From the NCBI RefSeq assembly GCF_030816615.1, contig NZ_JAUSYD010000001.1, positions 1,302,001-1,366,000 of the forward strand: a stretch of 64,000 nt of DNA, given 5' to 3'. Origin of the DNA: Streptomyces sp. B1I3 (GTDB lineage Bacteria; Actinomycetota; Actinomycetes; Streptomycetales; Streptomycetaceae). Position 1 is the stretch's first letter. Every line of letters begins with the position of its first letter. The position numbers were made by a program, and so were the translations under genes. This document shows, piece after piece, positions 23,113 to 31,270 of this stretch. The notes under the pieces are model-generated. The model did not search any database. It was not told the origin of the DNA and saw only the letters and a list, made by a program, of their open reading frames with translations.

Positions 23113-24282
23113 TCAGCGGACGCCGAGGAGGTGGTCCATGGCGAGCTGGTCGAGGGCTTCGAAGGCCATGGAGCGTGTCGCGGCGGCGTCCACGTCGAAG
23201 TCCTCGTAGGCGGTGCGGTCGGCGAGGAGGCTCTTGAGGCCGTCGTCGGCGGTGGGGCGGGCGAGTTCGTGCAGGCGGGAGGCGGTGAGGGCGTCCTGGA
23301 CGGCGGGGTCGGCGCGGAAGGCGGCGGCGCGTTCCTTGAGGATGAGGTAGTTGCGCATGCAGTTCTTCGCGGATTCCCAGACGCCGTCGATGCCGTCGGT
23401 GCGTACGGGCTTGAAGTCGAAGTGGCGGGGGCCTTCGTAGCCGGCGGTCTCCAGGAGGTCGACGAGCCAGAAGGCCTGGCGCAGGTCGCCGGCGCCGAAG
23501 CGGAAGTCCTGGTCGTACTTGATGCCGGACTGGCCGTTGAGGTCGATGTGGAAGAGCTTGCCGGCCCACAGGGCCTGGGCGATGCCGTGGGGGAAGTTGA
23601 GTCCGGCCATCTGCTCGTGTCCGGTCTCGGGGTTCACGCCGACGAGTTCGGGGCGCTCGAGGCGCTCGATGAAGGCGAGGGCGTGGCCGATGGTGGGCAG
23701 GAGGATGTCGCCGCGGGGCTCGTTGGGCTTGGGCTCGATGGCGAAGCGCAGGTCGTAGCCCTGTTCGGTGACGTAGTCGCCCAGCAGGTCGAAGGCTTCC
23801 TTCATGCGGTCCAGGGCGACGCGGACGTCCTTGGCGGCGCCGGACTCGGCGCCCTCGCGGCCGCCCCAGGCGACGTAGGTCTGCGCGCCTAGCTCGGCGG
23901 CGAGGTCGATGTTGCGGATGACCTTGCGCAGCGCGAAGCGGCGGACGTCGCGGTCGTTGGAGGTGAAGCCGCCGTCCTTGAACACCGGGTGGGTGAACAG
24001 GTTCGTCGTCGCCATCGGGACCTTCATCCCGGTGCGTTCCAGGGCGGCCTTGAACCGGCCGATCAGGCGGGCCCGCTCGCTGTCGCTCGAGCCGAAGGGG
24101 ATGAGGTCGTCGTCGTGGAACGTCACACCGTGTGCCCCGAGCGCGGCCAGCTGCTCGACCGACTCGACCGGGTCCAGCGCGGGCCGGGTCGGCTCACCGA
24201 ACGGGTCGTTGCCACGCCAGCCGACCGTCCAGAGACCGAAGGTGAACCTGTCCTCAGGGGTGGGTGTGAAGCGTTCCGTCAT
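23113..24282 (-). CDS. xylA: Xylose isomerase
   Basis: A 389-residue class I xylose isomerase that converts D-xylose to D-xylulose in the cytoplasm. Family landmarks in order are [17 protein letters not shown], the catalytic-base region [24 protein letters not shown], the metal-binding [22 protein letters not shown] and [17 protein letters not shown], ending PRHFDFKP. Length and motifs match the well-known Streptomyces enzymes. ATG 24282 is divergent from xylB across a 269-bp control region. It would also use xylose freed by the alpha-xylosidase encoded about 20 kb away. Confidence 0.97.
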   Translation of the reverse strand: MTERFTPTPEDRFTFGLWTVGWRGNDPFGEPTRPALDPVESVEQLAALGAHGVTFHDDDLIPFGSSDSERARLIGRFKAALERTGMKVPMATTNLFTHPVFKDGGFTSNDRDVRRFALRKVIRNIDLAAELGAQTYVAWGGREGAESGAAKDVRVALDRMKEAFDLLGDYVTEQGYDLRFAIEPKPNEPRGDILLPTIGHALAFIERLERPELVGVNPETGHEQMAGLNFPHGIAQALWAGKLFHIDLNGQSGIKYDQDFRFGAGDLRQAFWLVDLLETAGYEGPRHFDFKPVRTDGIDGVWESAKNCMRNYLILKERAAAFRADPAVQDALTASRLHELARPTADDGLKSLLADRTAYEDFDVDAAATRSMAFEALDQLAMDHLLGVR

Positions 24283-24337
24283 CGTCTGTCCGCCTTCGCA
24301 TGCGTCGGGTCCGGCACCGGCCGGTTCGGCCGGACGT

Positions 24338-24388
24338 ATTTGTTCAGTGCCATGACTAATTATGCACGGGCCGCCTCCGTGACGTAAA
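24338..24388 (-). promoter_or_regulatory. Candidate xylA promoter with overlapping operator
   Basis: On the minus strand TTTACG (24383-24388) and CATAAT (24359-24364) are 18 bp apart. The AT-rich imperfect inverted repeat ATTTGTTCAGTGCCATGACTAAT (24338-24360) begins within the -10 and covers the start site, where a ROK repressor would act. Confidence 0.45.
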
Positions 24389-24440
24389 CCCTCATGCGTG
24401 AAACCGGGGGCGCCTCTGGCTCACAGGCCGCTCATCACGT

Positions 24441-24464
24441 AATTTGTTTGTCGCACGACCAAAA
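24441..24464. promoter_or_regulatory. AT-rich imperfect palindrome upstream of xylB
   Basis: AATTTGTTTGTCGCACGACCAAAA contains the imperfect inverted repeat TTTGTCG/CGACCAA and shares the ATTTGTT string with the site at 24338-24360. It stands out in a G+C-rich region about 90 bp before xylB, so a second XylR-type operator is likely. Confidence 0.4.
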
Positions 24465-24551
24465 TCCGCATGCGCACCACCGGCACTCGCACGCCTTCAC
24501 CTGCGGGTCCCTCCACCGCATGACCCGTACCCGCACGAGAAGAGGTAGCCC

Positions 24552-26033
24552 ATGCCGCCGCGTAACGTCGTCATCGGCGTGGACAGCTCCACCCAGTCCA
24601 CCAAGGCGGCAGTCACCGATGCAGAGACCGGTGAACTGCTCGCCGTCGGCCGCGCCCCGCACGTGGTCACGGGTGCGGGCGGTGCGCGCGAGACCGATCC
24701 CGAGGTGTGGTGGCAGGCGCTGTGCGACGCCGTCGCCGCCGGGCTCAAGGAATCCGGCCTCTCGGCGTCCTGCGTCACCGGCATCGCCGTCGCCGGGCAG
24801 CAGCACGGCCTCGTGGTCCTGGACCGGTCCGGCCGCCCGCTCCGCCCGTCGCTGCTGTGGAACGACACCCGCTCCGCGCCGCAGGCCGCGGCGCTGACCG
24901 CCGCCCTGGGCGGCCCCGAGGCCTGGACCGCGCGGACCGGCACGGTGCCCGTCGCGTCCATGACCGCGACGAAGTGGCAGTGGCTGCGCGAGAACGAACC
25001 GGCGACCGCCGGGGCGACCGTCTCCGTACGCCTGCCGCACGACTTCCTGACCGAGCGGCTCGCGGGCACCGCGGCGACCGACCCGGGTGACGCGTCGGGC
25101 ACCTGCTGGTACTCGACGGACACCGGTACGTACGACCCCGAACTACTCGGTCTGCTGGGCCTCGACACCTCGATGCTGCCCCCGGTCGCCGCCACGGGCG
25201 GGACGAGGATCGGCTCGCTGACCCCCGCCGCGGCGGAGGCGCTCGGCCTGCCCGCCGGGATCGCCGTCGCGGCCGGCACCGGGGACAACATGAGCGCCGC
25301 CGTCGGCCTCGGGCTCGGCGGCGCCGGGCTCCTGGACCACCCCGTCCTCAGCCTCGGCACCTCGGGGACGGTCTTCGCCGCGTCCCGGACGCGGCCCGCC
25401 TCCACCGCCCTCTCGGGCTTCGCCGCAGCGGACGGCACGTACCTCCCCCTGGCCTGCACGCTCAACTGCACGCTGGCCGTCGACAGGGTCGCCACCCTGC
25501 TGGGCCTGCACCGCGACGACGCGACGCCCGGCGGCGAAGCCGTCCTCCTGCCCTACCTGGACGGCGAGCGCACCCCGGACCTGCCCACCTCCTCCGGTCT
25601 GCTGACCGGGCTCCGCCACGACACGACGCCGCAGCAGCTGCTGGGCGCCGCGTACGAGGGCGCGGCGTTCACCGTGCTGCGCGCCCTGGACGAACTGCTG
25701 CTGGCCTGCGGCCTCGACCCGGCCGACCCCGAGGTGGCCGGACGGCCGCTGCGGCTGATCGGCGGCGGCGCCCAGGGCCGCACGTGGGTGGAGACCGTGC
25801 GCCGGCTCTCCGGCCGTCCCCTGATCGTGCCCAGCAGCGGCGAACTGGTCGCGCTCGGCGCCGCCGCGCTCGCCGCGTCGGCCGCGGGCGGCGGTGACCC
25901 CGTCGCCGTGGCCACCCGCTGGAACGCGAAGGCCGAGGACGACCGGATCCCGGCGGTGGAACGGGACACGGAGACGTGGGAGCGCGTCGGATCGGTACTG
26001 GACCGGGCGGCCGGGCCGCTGCTCGGCGGGTGA
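24552..26033 (+). CDS. xylB: Xylulokinase
   Basis: A 493-residue FGGY kinase that phosphorylates xylulose to xylulose 5-phosphate. It begins VIGVDSSTQSTKAAVTDAET (phosphate-1 loop), followed by AGQQHGLVVLD (the substrate-binding MxGQQHG region), LLWNDTRSAPQ, GTGDNMSAAVGLGL (adenosine-side aspartate/glycine loop), VLSLGTSGTVFAAS and LIGGGAQGRTWVE (FGGY signature 2 region). AGAGG lies upstream of ATG 24552. It is divergent from xylA and completes the cytoplasmic xylose pathway. Confidence 0.95.
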   Translation: MPPRNVVIGVDSSTQSTKAAVTDAETGELLAVGRAPHVVTGAGGARETDPEVWWQALCDAVAAGLKESGLSASCVTGIAVAGQQHGLVVLDRSGRPLRPSLLWNDTRSAPQAAALTAALGGPEAWTARTGTVPVASMTATKWQWLRENEPATAGATVSVRLPHDFLTERLAGTAATDPGDASGTCWYSTDTGTYDPELLGLLGLDTSMLPPVAATGGTRIGSLTPAAAEALGLPAGIAVAAGTGDNMSAAVGLGLGGAGLLDHPVLSLGTSGTVFAASRTRPASTALSGFAAADGTYLPLACTLNCTLAVDRVATLLGLHRDDATPGGEAVLLPYLDGERTPDLPTSSGLLTGLRHDTTPQQLLGAAYEGAAFTVLRALDELLLACGLDPADPEVAGRPLRLIGGGAQGRTWVETVRRLSGRPLIVPSSGELVALGAAALAASAAGGGDPVAVATRWNAKAEDDRIPAVERDTETWERVGSVLDRAAGPLLGG

Positions 26034-26105
26034 GCCCGGCCCCCCGAAACGGCGTCCGCTGGACCCCTTTTGGGGATGACCGCGGGTCTTCAATAGGATC
26101 CGTCG

Positions 26106-27386
26106 ATGATCATAAGAAAACGGCTGACGGCCGGGGTGTGCGTTCTGCTCGCCACCCTGGCCGCCGGACTCGGCACCGCACTGCCGGCCGTCGCCGACGA
26201 ACCCTCCGCCGCCGCGTCGCCCAAGGTCGAACTCGTCCTTGACGTCAGCGGCTCCATGCGCACCCGCGACATCGACGGCCGGTCCCGCATCACGGCCGCC
26301 AAGCAGGCGTTCAACGACGTCCTGGACGCGGTGCCGGAAGAGGTGCAGCTCGGCATCCGGACGCTCGGCGCCGACTACCCGGGTGACGACCGGAAGGTCG
26401 GCTGCAAGGACACCAAGCAGCTCTACCCGGTCGGTCCGCTCGACCGTACGGAGGCCAAGACGGCGGTCGCCACCCTGGCGCCCACCGGCTGGACCCCCAT
26501 CGGCCCCGCCCTCCTCGGCGCGGCCGACGACCTCGAGGGCGGGGACTCCACCCGCCGGATCGTCCTGATCACGGACGGCGAGGACACCTGCGGCCCGCTC
26601 GACCCGTGCGAGGTGGCGCGCGACATCGCCGCACGCGGGATCCACCTGGTGATCGACACCCTGGGCCTGGTGCCCAACGCCAAGATCCGGCAGCAGCTGA
26701 CCTGCATCGCGGAGGCGACGGGCGGCACCTACACGGCCGTCCAGCACACGGAGGAACTCTCCGGCCGGGTCAAGCAGTTGGTGGACCGGGCCGCCGAGCC
26801 CGTCGTCACGCCGGTCGCGACCGAGGGCGCGGGCAGCTGCGCCGCGGCGCCGCGGCTCGAGCCGGGCCTGTACACGGACCGCCAGGAATTCGGCAAGCAC
26901 CGCTGGTACCGCGTGGACGTCCTGCCCGGCCAGGAGCTGCGCGCCTCGGTGAGCGTGTCGGCGGACCGTGCCGTCAACGACGACTACGGCGTCCTGCTGC
27001 GCGCCCTGACCACACACGGCCGCGAAATCGTCCGGGGCGCGGAGTCCGGCACCGGGCGTACGGACGCGATCTCCGCCGGACTTCGCTACCCGAAGCCCGA
27101 ACAGGACAGCCCCGACGACTCAGACGTGAAGCCGGCCCCCGAGGCCGTCTGCCTCCAGCTCAGCAACTCCTTCTCGGCGCCCGCGTCCGTGAAGACCACC
27201 CCGGGCATGCCCGTCGAGTTGACCATCGACGTGGTCGACGGCCCCGACGAGGCCTCCGACGCCGCCGCGTTCGGTCTGGGCCGCGGCTGGTGGCTGCTGG
27301 GTGTCATGGTGCTGACCGGCCTGATCGCCGGTCTGCTGTTCGGCTGGATCTCGCGCTGGCGCGTCGCCGTATGGAGGACCAACTGA
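26106..27386 (+). CDS. Secreted von Willebrand factor A domain protein with C-terminal membrane anchor
   Basis: A 426-residue protein: signal peptide (residues about 1-30, ending AVADEPS), a vWA domain (about 40-225) with an intact MIDAS start DVSGSM and the LITDGEDTCG strand, a beta-rich external domain (about 240-390) and one C-terminal membrane helix (WWLLGVMVLTGLIAGLLFGW) with a short basic tail. Intact MIDAS suggests metal-dependent binding of another exported protein. The stop overlaps the start of the next gene (TGATG), which encodes a protein with the same topology, so they probably form a surface complex. Biological role unknown. Confidence 0.8.
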   Translation: MIIRKRLTAGVCVLLATLAAGLGTALPAVADEPSAAASPKVELVLDVSGSMRTRDIDGRSRITAAKQAFNDVLDAVPEEVQLGIRTLGADYPGDDRKVGCKDTKQLYPVGPLDRTEAKTAVATLAPTGWTPIGPALLGAADDLEGGDSTRRIVLITDGEDTCGPLDPCEVARDIAARGIHLVIDTLGLVPNAKIRQQLTCIAEATGGTYTAVQHTEELSGRVKQLVDRAAEPVVTPVATEGAGSCAAAPRLEPGLYTDRQEFGKHRWYRVDVLPGQELRASVSVSADRAVNDDYGVLLRALTTHGREIVRGAESGTGRTDAISAGLRYPKPEQDSPDDSDVKPAPEAVCLQLSNSFSAPASVKTTPGMPVELTIDVVDGPDEASDAAAFGLGRGWWLLGVMVLTGLIAGLLFGWISRWRVAVWRTN

Positions 27387-28210
27387 TGCGTAACCCCCGC
27401 AGGAACCGACTGGGCCGCGTCTGCGCGGTCGCGCTGCTCGCCGGAGTCACCCTGCTCACCTCGGCGGGGGCGGCCGCCGCCGACGACCCGTCGGCGAGCG
27501 CGAGCCCGGACGGCGCGGAGAGTGCCGGACCGACGGAGGCGGGCACCACCTTCCGCACCGCCACGCCCGTCCAGCAGGAGCAGACCGCCACGGCGGACGC
27601 CTCCACGGGTGACTACCTGTACTGGGTCTTCCCGGCCGACGCCGGCGAACGGGCCACCGTCCGGGCGAAGATCACCATGCCGGACAGCGCCACCCGCCAC
27701 GGTGCGTCGACCTGGCAGGTCGACGTGTACGACGGGCTGCGCCGCAGGCAGGCCTGCATGTACGGCCACCAGACCAGGAAGGCGGCGCCGGACGCGAACA
27801 CCGTCGAGCTGTCCTGCGTGCTGCGTACCGTACGTGCCTGGTCCGAACCGTGGGCGGACGACCCGCTGCCCGGTAGCTACTACGTGCGCCTGACCGCGGT
27901 CGAACCGGCCGAGGAGGACCTGGGTCTGCCGGTCCACGCCGAGACGCGGGTGACCTCGGCCGACCAGGGCGGCGCGCACGACGTGGACGGGACCCTTTCC
28001 GAACCGCTGGTGCCGGGTGTGTCCGTCGTGTCGGCGCAGGGCGGGGCCCGGCTCAGCAGCGAGCCGGAGGACGGCTGGGCCTCCGGCTGGTGGACCGACC
28101 GCTGGCTCTGGACCGTGGGCGGCGGCGTACTCGCCGCGCTGGCGGCGGTGTTCGGCCACGGGCTCACCCGCGGCGGTGGACGGCCTTCCCGGGTGCCTCC
28201 GGGGGTCTGA
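27386..28210 (+). CDS. Exported, C-terminally anchored partner of the vWA protein
   Basis: A 274-residue protein with a signal peptide (about 1-33, ending AAAADDP), a Ser/Ala/Pro-rich spacer, a beta-sandwich-like region (TGDYLYWVFPADAGERATVR, STWQVDVYDGLRRRQACMYG) with two cysteines, and a C-terminal membrane helix (WLWTVGGGVLAALAAVFGHG). GGAGG lies 8 bases before ATG 27386, which overlaps the vWA stop. The region resembles the external domain of its neighbour in composition but no family is recognised. A strong hairpin follows, so the pair is a closed two-gene operon. Confidence 0.75.
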   Translation: MRNPRRNRLGRVCAVALLAGVTLLTSAGAAAADDPSASASPDGAESAGPTEAGTTFRTATPVQQEQTATADASTGDYLYWVFPADAGERATVRAKITMPDSATRHGASTWQVDVYDGLRRRQACMYGHQTRKAAPDANTVELSCVLRTVRAWSEPWADDPLPGSYYVRLTAVEPAEEDLGLPVHAETRVTSADQGGAHDVDGTLSEPLVPGVSVVSAQGGARLSSEPEDGWASGWWTDRWLWTVGGGVLAALAAVFGHGLTRGGGRPSRVPPGV

Positions 28211-28229
28211 GCCGGCCCGCTGTCCTTCA

Positions 28230-28265
28230 GGTGCGCCCCCGCCCGGGTCCGGGCGGGGGCGCACC
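28230..28265. terminator. Very strong bidirectional terminator
   Basis: GGTGCGCCCCCGCCCGG pairs perfectly with CCGGGCGGGGGCGCACC (17 bp in DNA; the real loop will be four to six bases around GT). It sits between two convergent genes, 20 bp after the first and 26 bp from the second. Confidence 0.92.
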
Positions 28266-28291
28266 GCTGTGCCGGCCGACGGGGCGCCGTG

Positions 28292-28960
28292 TCAGCCCTG
28301 TCCGATCACCTGACGGAGTCCACCGAGGAGGTGGGCGCGGAAGGCGGGGTCGCGGTAGATCTCACGGGTGTGGCCGAGGGCGGTGTAGAAGACCTGGGCG
28401 CCGCCGTGTTCGTGGGCCCAGACGAGGGGGTGGCCGGCGCCCGCGCCGCCCTCGTACGTCGTCCCGTCGGCGCGGGCCAGCACGCGTACGGTGCCGCGAG
28501 GGCTGGTGGTGAACTCGTACCACTCGTCGGTCAGCTGCCAGGCGGCGCCCAGGTGCCGGGTCGCGGGATGGTCGTGGTCCTCCACGACGACGGTGCCCGG
28601 CTGCAGCTCGGGGTGACGGGCGAAACGGGCGCCGAGGAGGTCGCCGTAGAACGGCCAGGCGTACTCGGTGCAGGCCGCGGCGTGCACGCCCATGAAACCG
28701 CCGCCCGCCGCGCAGTGGGCGCGGAGGCCGTCGCGTCCCCGTGGGGTGAGGACGTCGCCGCTGGTGGAGAGGAACACGACGGCCGCGTATCCCGTGAGCC
28801 CGTCCTCGAAGACCTCCGGCCGCTCCGTGGCGTCGACGGAGAAGCCGTGCTCCGCACCGAGTTCCCGGAAGGCGGCGAGACCGTCAGGGATGGAATCGTG
28901 CCGGTAGTCGGTGGTGCGGGTGTACAAGAGGACCGACGGCGAACCGGTGGTGGGGGGCAT
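28292..28960 (-). CDS. ThuA-like domain protein
   Basis: A 222-residue cytoplasmic protein with the glutamine-amidotransferase-like ThuA fold: VLLYTRTTDYRHDSIPDG at the start, VVFLSTSGDVLTPRGRDGLR, the GGGFMGVHAAACTEYAWPFY core and YTALGHTREIYRDPAF near the end. ThuA proteins take part in disaccharide (trehalose, maltitol) use in rhizobia and are found beside sugar genes elsewhere; the reaction is not settled. ATG 28960 is chosen since GGAG lies six bases upstream; the frame is open beyond but runs into repeat-rich non-coding DNA. Confidence 0.85.
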   Translation of the reverse strand: MPPTTGSPSVLLYTRTTDYRHDSIPDGLAAFRELGAEHGFSVDATERPEVFEDGLTGYAAVVFLSTSGDVLTPRGRDGLRAHCAAGGGFMGVHAAACTEYAWPFYGDLLGARFARHPELQPGTVVVEDHDHPATRHLGAAWQLTDEWYEFTTSPRGTVRVLARADGTTYEGGAGAGHPLVWAHEHGGAQVFYTALGHTREIYRDPAFRAHLLGGLRQVIGQG

Positions 28961-29307
28961 CACGGGCTCCGGGGGGGGGCGGGGACACGGAGGGACGGGC
29001 CCATCATGTGCGACGTCCGGCCCGCGTGTCGCCCCCGGGGGACCACCGCGCCCGGGGACCTTGCCGCCCTGGGACGTCGTCGAACCCGGGGCGACGTCGA
29101 ACCCGGGACATGGCCGCACCCGGGACAGCTGCGTGGACAGGGCAGCGTTGTGAACGGGGTGTTGCCGCGGCCGGGGTATCGCCCTACCCGCAGGCCCGCC
29201 CCACCCGGCCATGGCGGCTTCTCCCGGCACCGCTCCTCCCGCACGTCGTGGAACCACTATGCGAGAGGGGGGTTGCACGGCCTGGATGGCCGGGATTGGC
29301 TGATCAC
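28961..29307. other. Divergent control region with repeat array
   Basis: About 350 bp between the ThuA-like gene and ABC exporter 1. Its main content is the CCCGGG repeat array (29034-29131). The rest shows no gene with normal codon use. The exporter start has only a weak ribosome site, so regulation through this region may be unusual. Confidence 0.5.
29034..29131. repeat. Array of six CCCGGG-centred palindromic repeats at 17-bp spacing
   Basis: CCCGGG occurs at 29034-29039, 29051-29056, 29085-29090, 29102-29107 and 29119-29124, with the variant CCCTGGG at 29067-29073. Centre-to-centre spacings are 17, 16.5, 17.5, 17 and 17 bp. The last four units share the frame CGNNCCCGGGGAC. Regular spacing of palindromes suggests cooperative binding of a dimeric protein; a decaying minisatellite is the alternative. 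Confidence 0.85.
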
Positions 29308-31092
29308 ATGCAGCAACCGGTTTCCCTGCCTCGGCAGCCCTCCACGCTCGACCACCGGTACCGGGGCGAGCACCCGATCCGTACCCTCGGCTACCTCCTG
29401 CGGCCCGACCGGAGGCGGCTCGTCGTCGCCGTGCTGGCGTTCGTCGTCAAGCACAGCCCTGTGTGGCTGCTTCCGCTGATCACCGCCAACATCATCGATG
29501 TCGTCGTACAGCACCGCCCGGAGCGGGAGTTGTGGCTCAACGCCGGGGCCCTCCTCTTCGTCCTCGTCCTCAACTACCCCCTGCACCTGCTGTACGTGCG
29601 GTGCCTGAACGGCAGTGTCCGCCGCATGGGCACCGCGCTGCGCGACTCGCTGTGCCGGAGGATGCAGCAGCTGTCGATCGGTTACCACAGCCGGACGAGT
29701 GCCGGGGTGCTGCAGGCCAAGGTGGTCCGCGACGTGGAGACCGTCGAGCAGATGGTGCAGCAGTCCGCCGACATGGGGCTGGCGGGAATCGTCACGCTGA
29801 CCGGCGGCCTGATCGTCATCGCCGTCCGGGTCCCGTCCTTCCTCCCGGTCTTCCTGGTGGTCGTGCCGCTGGCCGCCCTGCTGGTCATGAAGCTGCGGAC
29901 GCGGCTTCGCAGCCACAACGAGTCCTTCCGGCAGGAGGTCGAACAACTCTCCGCCCGGGTGAGCGAGATGACCAGCCTCATCCCGATCACCCGGGCGCAC
30001 GGCCTGGAGCGGGCCGCGCTGAACCGTGTCGACGGCTCGCTGCGCCAGGTGCTGTTCGCCGGGTTGCGCCTCGATGTGCTCAACGGCCGTTTCGGCGCGC
30101 TCGCCTGGATCCTGCTCAACTCCCTCGGGGTGGCGTGCCTGGCGGGCTCGGCGCTGGTGGCGTACCACGGCTGGCTGCCGATCACGGCGGGTGACGTCGT
30201 CATGCTGAGCGCCTTCTTCACGACGCTGACCGGTTCGATGAGCACCCTGCTGAGCCTCGCTCCCGTCATCAGCAAGGGGCTGGAGTCGGTCCGCTCGGCG
30301 GGCGAGGTGCTGGAGGCCCCCGACCTGGAGAACAACGCGGGCAAGGACGTGGTCGACCGGGTCGAGGGCCGCATCGACTTCGACCGGGTCGGCTTCGCGT
30401 ACGAAGGTTCGGGCGGTGTCGCCGTGGAGGACTTCACCCTGTCCGCACGCCCGGGTGAGACGGTCGCGCTGGTCGGCGCGTCGGGGGCGGGCAAGTCGAC
30501 CGTCCTGAACCTCCTCATCGGTTTCATCCGTCCCACGTCGGGCCGGATCCTCCTCGACGGCACGGACATGGCGACCCTCGATCTGCGCAGCTACCGGCAG
30601 TTCCTGTCGGTCGTCCCGCAGGAGTCCATCCTGTTCGAGGGCACCATCAGGGAGAACGTCACCTACGGCATGGGCGAGACGGACGAGGCGACGGTCCGGC
30701 GCGCGCTCGCGGATGCCAACGCGCTCGAATTCGTCGAGGGGCTGCCGGACGGCATCCACACGGTGGTGGGCGAGCGCGGCGCACGGCTCTCGGGCGGGCA
30801 GAAGCAGCGTCTGGCCATCGCCCGCGCGCTGATCCGCGACCCCCGGGTACTGATCCTGGACGAGGCGACGTCCGCGCTGGACACCAGGTCGGAGGCGCTG
30901 GTCCAGGAGGCCCTGGCCCGTCTGGTGCACGGCCGCACCGTCTTCGTGGTGGCGCACCGGCTGTCCACGATCCGGGCGGCCGACCGCATCGTGGCCATGG
31001 ACCAGGGACGGATCGCCGAGGTGGGGACGCACGGGGAACTGCTGGCGAGCGGCGGGGTGTACGCGGGGCTGCAGCCCAGGCAGTCGGCGTAG
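29308..31092 (+). CDS. ABC exporter, fused membrane and ATPase domains (exporter 1)
   Basis: A 594-residue half-transporter. Residues about 25-320 hold six membrane segments of the type I exporter fold; residues about 345-590 are the ATPase with Walker A VGASGAGKST, signature LSGGQKQRLAIARAL, Walker B VLILDEATSAL and the H-loop VVAHRLS. It should work as a homodimer or with another half. ATG 29308 is the first sensible start after the repeat region, though its ribosome site is weak. The gene precedes a P450 and a second exporter on the same strand, so export of a modified natural product is possible but unproven. Confidence 0.88.
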   Translation: MQQPVSLPRQPSTLDHRYRGEHPIRTLGYLLRPDRRRLVVAVLAFVVKHSPVWLLPLITANIIDVVVQHRPERELWLNAGALLFVLVLNYPLHLLYVRCLNGSVRRMGTALRDSLCRRMQQLSIGYHSRTSAGVLQAKVVRDVETVEQMVQQSADMGLAGIVTLTGGLIVIAVRVPSFLPVFLVVVPLAALLVMKLRTRLRSHNESFRQEVEQLSARVSEMTSLIPITRAHGLERAALNRVDGSLRQVLFAGLRLDVLNGRFGALAWILLNSLGVACLAGSALVAYHGWLPITAGDVVMLSAFFTTLTGSMSTLLSLAPVISKGLESVRSAGEVLEAPDLENNAGKDVVDRVEGRIDFDRVGFAYEGSGGVAVEDFTLSARPGETVALVGASGAGKSTVLNLLIGFIRPTSGRILLDGTDMATLDLRSYRQFLSVVPQESILFEGTIRENVTYGMGETDEATVRRALADANALEFVEGLPDGIHTVVGERGARLSGGQKQRLAIARALIRDPRVLILDEATSALDTRSEALVQEALARLVHGRTVFVVAHRLSTIRAADRIVAMDQGRIAEVGTHGELLASGGVYAGLQPRQSA

Positions 31093-31270
31093 GCACGGCC
31101 CCTTCGATCGACCCCCTCGGGCAGCTCCCACCGCCGCTCGAACGTCTGACGTAGTGTGGAAGCCGTCGAAAACTCGGCAGCACCGCACGGTAGATGATGG
31201 GCCGTCAGCTCGGTTTGCGGCCCGCCGCCCCGGTGACATGCCGGTACGCCATCAGCGAGCGGAGTCCCTC

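Noticed and set aside
29008..29307. Upstream extension of ABC exporter 1 through the CCCGGG array
   Set aside because: The encoded Arg/Pro-rich peptide is a product of the repeats, and the exporter homology starts after 29308.
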